Shown: piece by piece, positions 63,490 through 64,000 of the stretch | Numbering within the stretch: the stretch's first letter is position 1 | How the letters are laid out: each line of letters begins with the position of its first letter | Assembly (NCBI RefSeq): GCF_009707515.1 | Contig: NZ_WLYI01000008.1 | Location: forward strand, 62,001-126,000 | Direction: 5' to 3' | Origin: Pseudomonas karstica | GTDB lineage: Bacteria; Pseudomonadota; Gammaproteobacteria; Pseudomonadales; Pseudomonadaceae | Length of the DNA: 64,000 nt | Notes under the pieces: generated by a model | Database searches by the model: none | What the model was told of the DNA's origin: nothing | Seen by the model: only the letters and a program-made list of their open reading frames with translations | Translations under genes and position numbers: made by a program

Positions 63490-64000
63490 TTAGCGAACCA
63501 CGCCTTCCTCAATCAACAGTTTGAGAATGGCTTGGGCACCGTCTTGCGGGCTGACACCCTTGAGCACTTGCCCGCCACCGCCACTGGCCTTGGCCGTAGC
63601 TGCTTTCATCCGGTCGGCGCCGCTCTTGGCCTTGATCACCTTGAGGCGCTTGGGCCGGGGTTTGGCCGGTTGCAACACAGCGCCTGTGAATAACTCATCC
63701 TCCAACACCTCTACGTCATGAGCTTCCAATAACCCACGCTGGGCCGGCCCGTAGGCACTTTGTCGAGGCTTGGGTGCGGCGTTATCCACCGTGGCGAGAA
63801 ACGGCAGGCGTACCTTCAGGCGCCGCCGCTGCCCACGGGGCAAGGCTTGCAGCACATGAGCCACGCCGCGCTCGATGGACTCCACCTGGGCCAGGCCAAC
63901 AATCAGCGGCCAGCCCAGTTGTTCGGCCAACAGGAACGGCAGCATCCCCGAGCCTTCACCGGTTTCGGCCTGGCTGCCGGTGAGCACCACCTCAGCGCCG
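63490..64000 (-). CDS. electron-transfer flavoprotein beta subunit-like protein, C-terminal part (partial)
   Basis: At least 169 aa, open at the window end. ETF-beta features: TGSQAETGEGSGMLPFLLAE, near the AMP-binding loop, GWPLIVGLAQVE, and the C-terminal Lys-rich tail. It is diverged from the main EtfB and matches the extra ETF pair linked to dimethylglycine and betaine catabolism in pseudomonads, which would pass electrons from dimethylglycine dehydrogenase to the quinone pool. The N-terminus is outside the window. Confidence 0.85.
   Translation of the reverse strand, partial: GAEVVLTGSQAETGEGSGMLPFLLAEQLGWPLIVGLAQVESIERGVAHVLQALPRGQRRRLKVRLPFLATVDNAAPKPRQSAYGPAQRGLLEAHDVEVLEDELFTGAVLQPAKPRPKRLKVIKAKSGADRMKAATAKASGGGGQVLKGVSPQDGAQAILKLLIEEGVVR

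Noticed and set aside
1-64000. CRISPR array, prophage, tRNA or rRNA genes
   Set aside because: No short regular repeat-spacer pattern, phage structural genes or tRNA/rRNA-like sequences were recognised by eye. The 160-bp array at 59.7 kb has no unique spacers.

Overview
The window looks like a chromosomal segment of a fluorescent-group Pseudomonas. The reasons are the gene orders pqqFABCDE, bioBFHCD, creBCD and glyA-soxBDAG-purU-fdhA with gbcA/gbcB, the moderately high GC content, and several families of Pseudomonas-type REP/REPIN repeats. Assignments rest on protein motifs and gene order read from the sequence; no database search was run.

Layout. 1-6 kb: tail of a probable carbon-nitrogen hydrolase, then the PQQ cofactor operon pqqF-A-B-C-D-E, with a hairpin over the pqqF ribosome binding site and a terminator between pqqA and pqqB. 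6-16.5 kb: a Pmp3-type membrane peptide, a truncated antitoxin-like HTH gene, a class III aminotransferase divergent from a LysR regulator, and three paralogous acyl-CoA dehydrogenases with a GGDEF protein between the second and third. 16.6-21.5 kb: a small flagellar-rod-like protein and the biotin operon bioB-F-H-C-D, divergent from a ComF-type phosphoribosyltransferase. 22-28 kb: ModE-like regulator, Tat-exported PhoX-family protein, SrkA-type kinase, RarD-type permease and a GcvR-like ACT protein. 28-34 kb: malate synthase G, a REC-only response regulator, a cNMP/CBS/DUF294 signalling protein preceded by a 14-codon coupled ORF, and a DnaQ-like exonuclease. 34-40 kb: an iron-uptake unit of ECF sigma factor, FecR anti-sigma, TonB-dependent receptor with signalling domain, PepSY membrane protein and a 58-aa membrane protein, followed by a glutathione S-transferase. 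40-47.5 kb: creB-creC-creD, a retropepsin-like protease, a 1-acyl-glycerol-phosphate acyltransferase, a DUF2780 protein and an orphan RskA-like domain protein. 47.5-64 kb: the glycine betaine/sarcosine to serine and formaldehyde pathway (gbcA, gbcB, soxBDAG, glyA, purU, fdhA and an ETF beta gene cut by the window end). Embedded in it are a TraX-family protein, threonine aldolase, a small unknown gene, a REP-associated tyrosine transposase with an adjacent 3-copy 160-bp tandem REPIN array, and a 660-bp non-coding region holding four perfect DnaA-box sequences in degenerate ~170-bp repeats.

How the genes work together. GbcAB demethylates glycine betaine. Dimethylglycine is then handled by an enzyme not in the window, probably fed by the ETF. 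SoxBDAG oxidises sarcosine to glycine with release of C1 units. GlyA, PurU and FdhA dispose of methylene-THF, formyl-THF and formaldehyde. The sigma/FecR/receptor set is a cell-surface signalling system. The most unusual non-coding signals are the DnaA-box repeats (62.9-63.5 kb and a pair near 27.3 kb), the REPIN array beside its likely transposase, and hairpins that sequester the ribosome binding sites of pqqF and creD.
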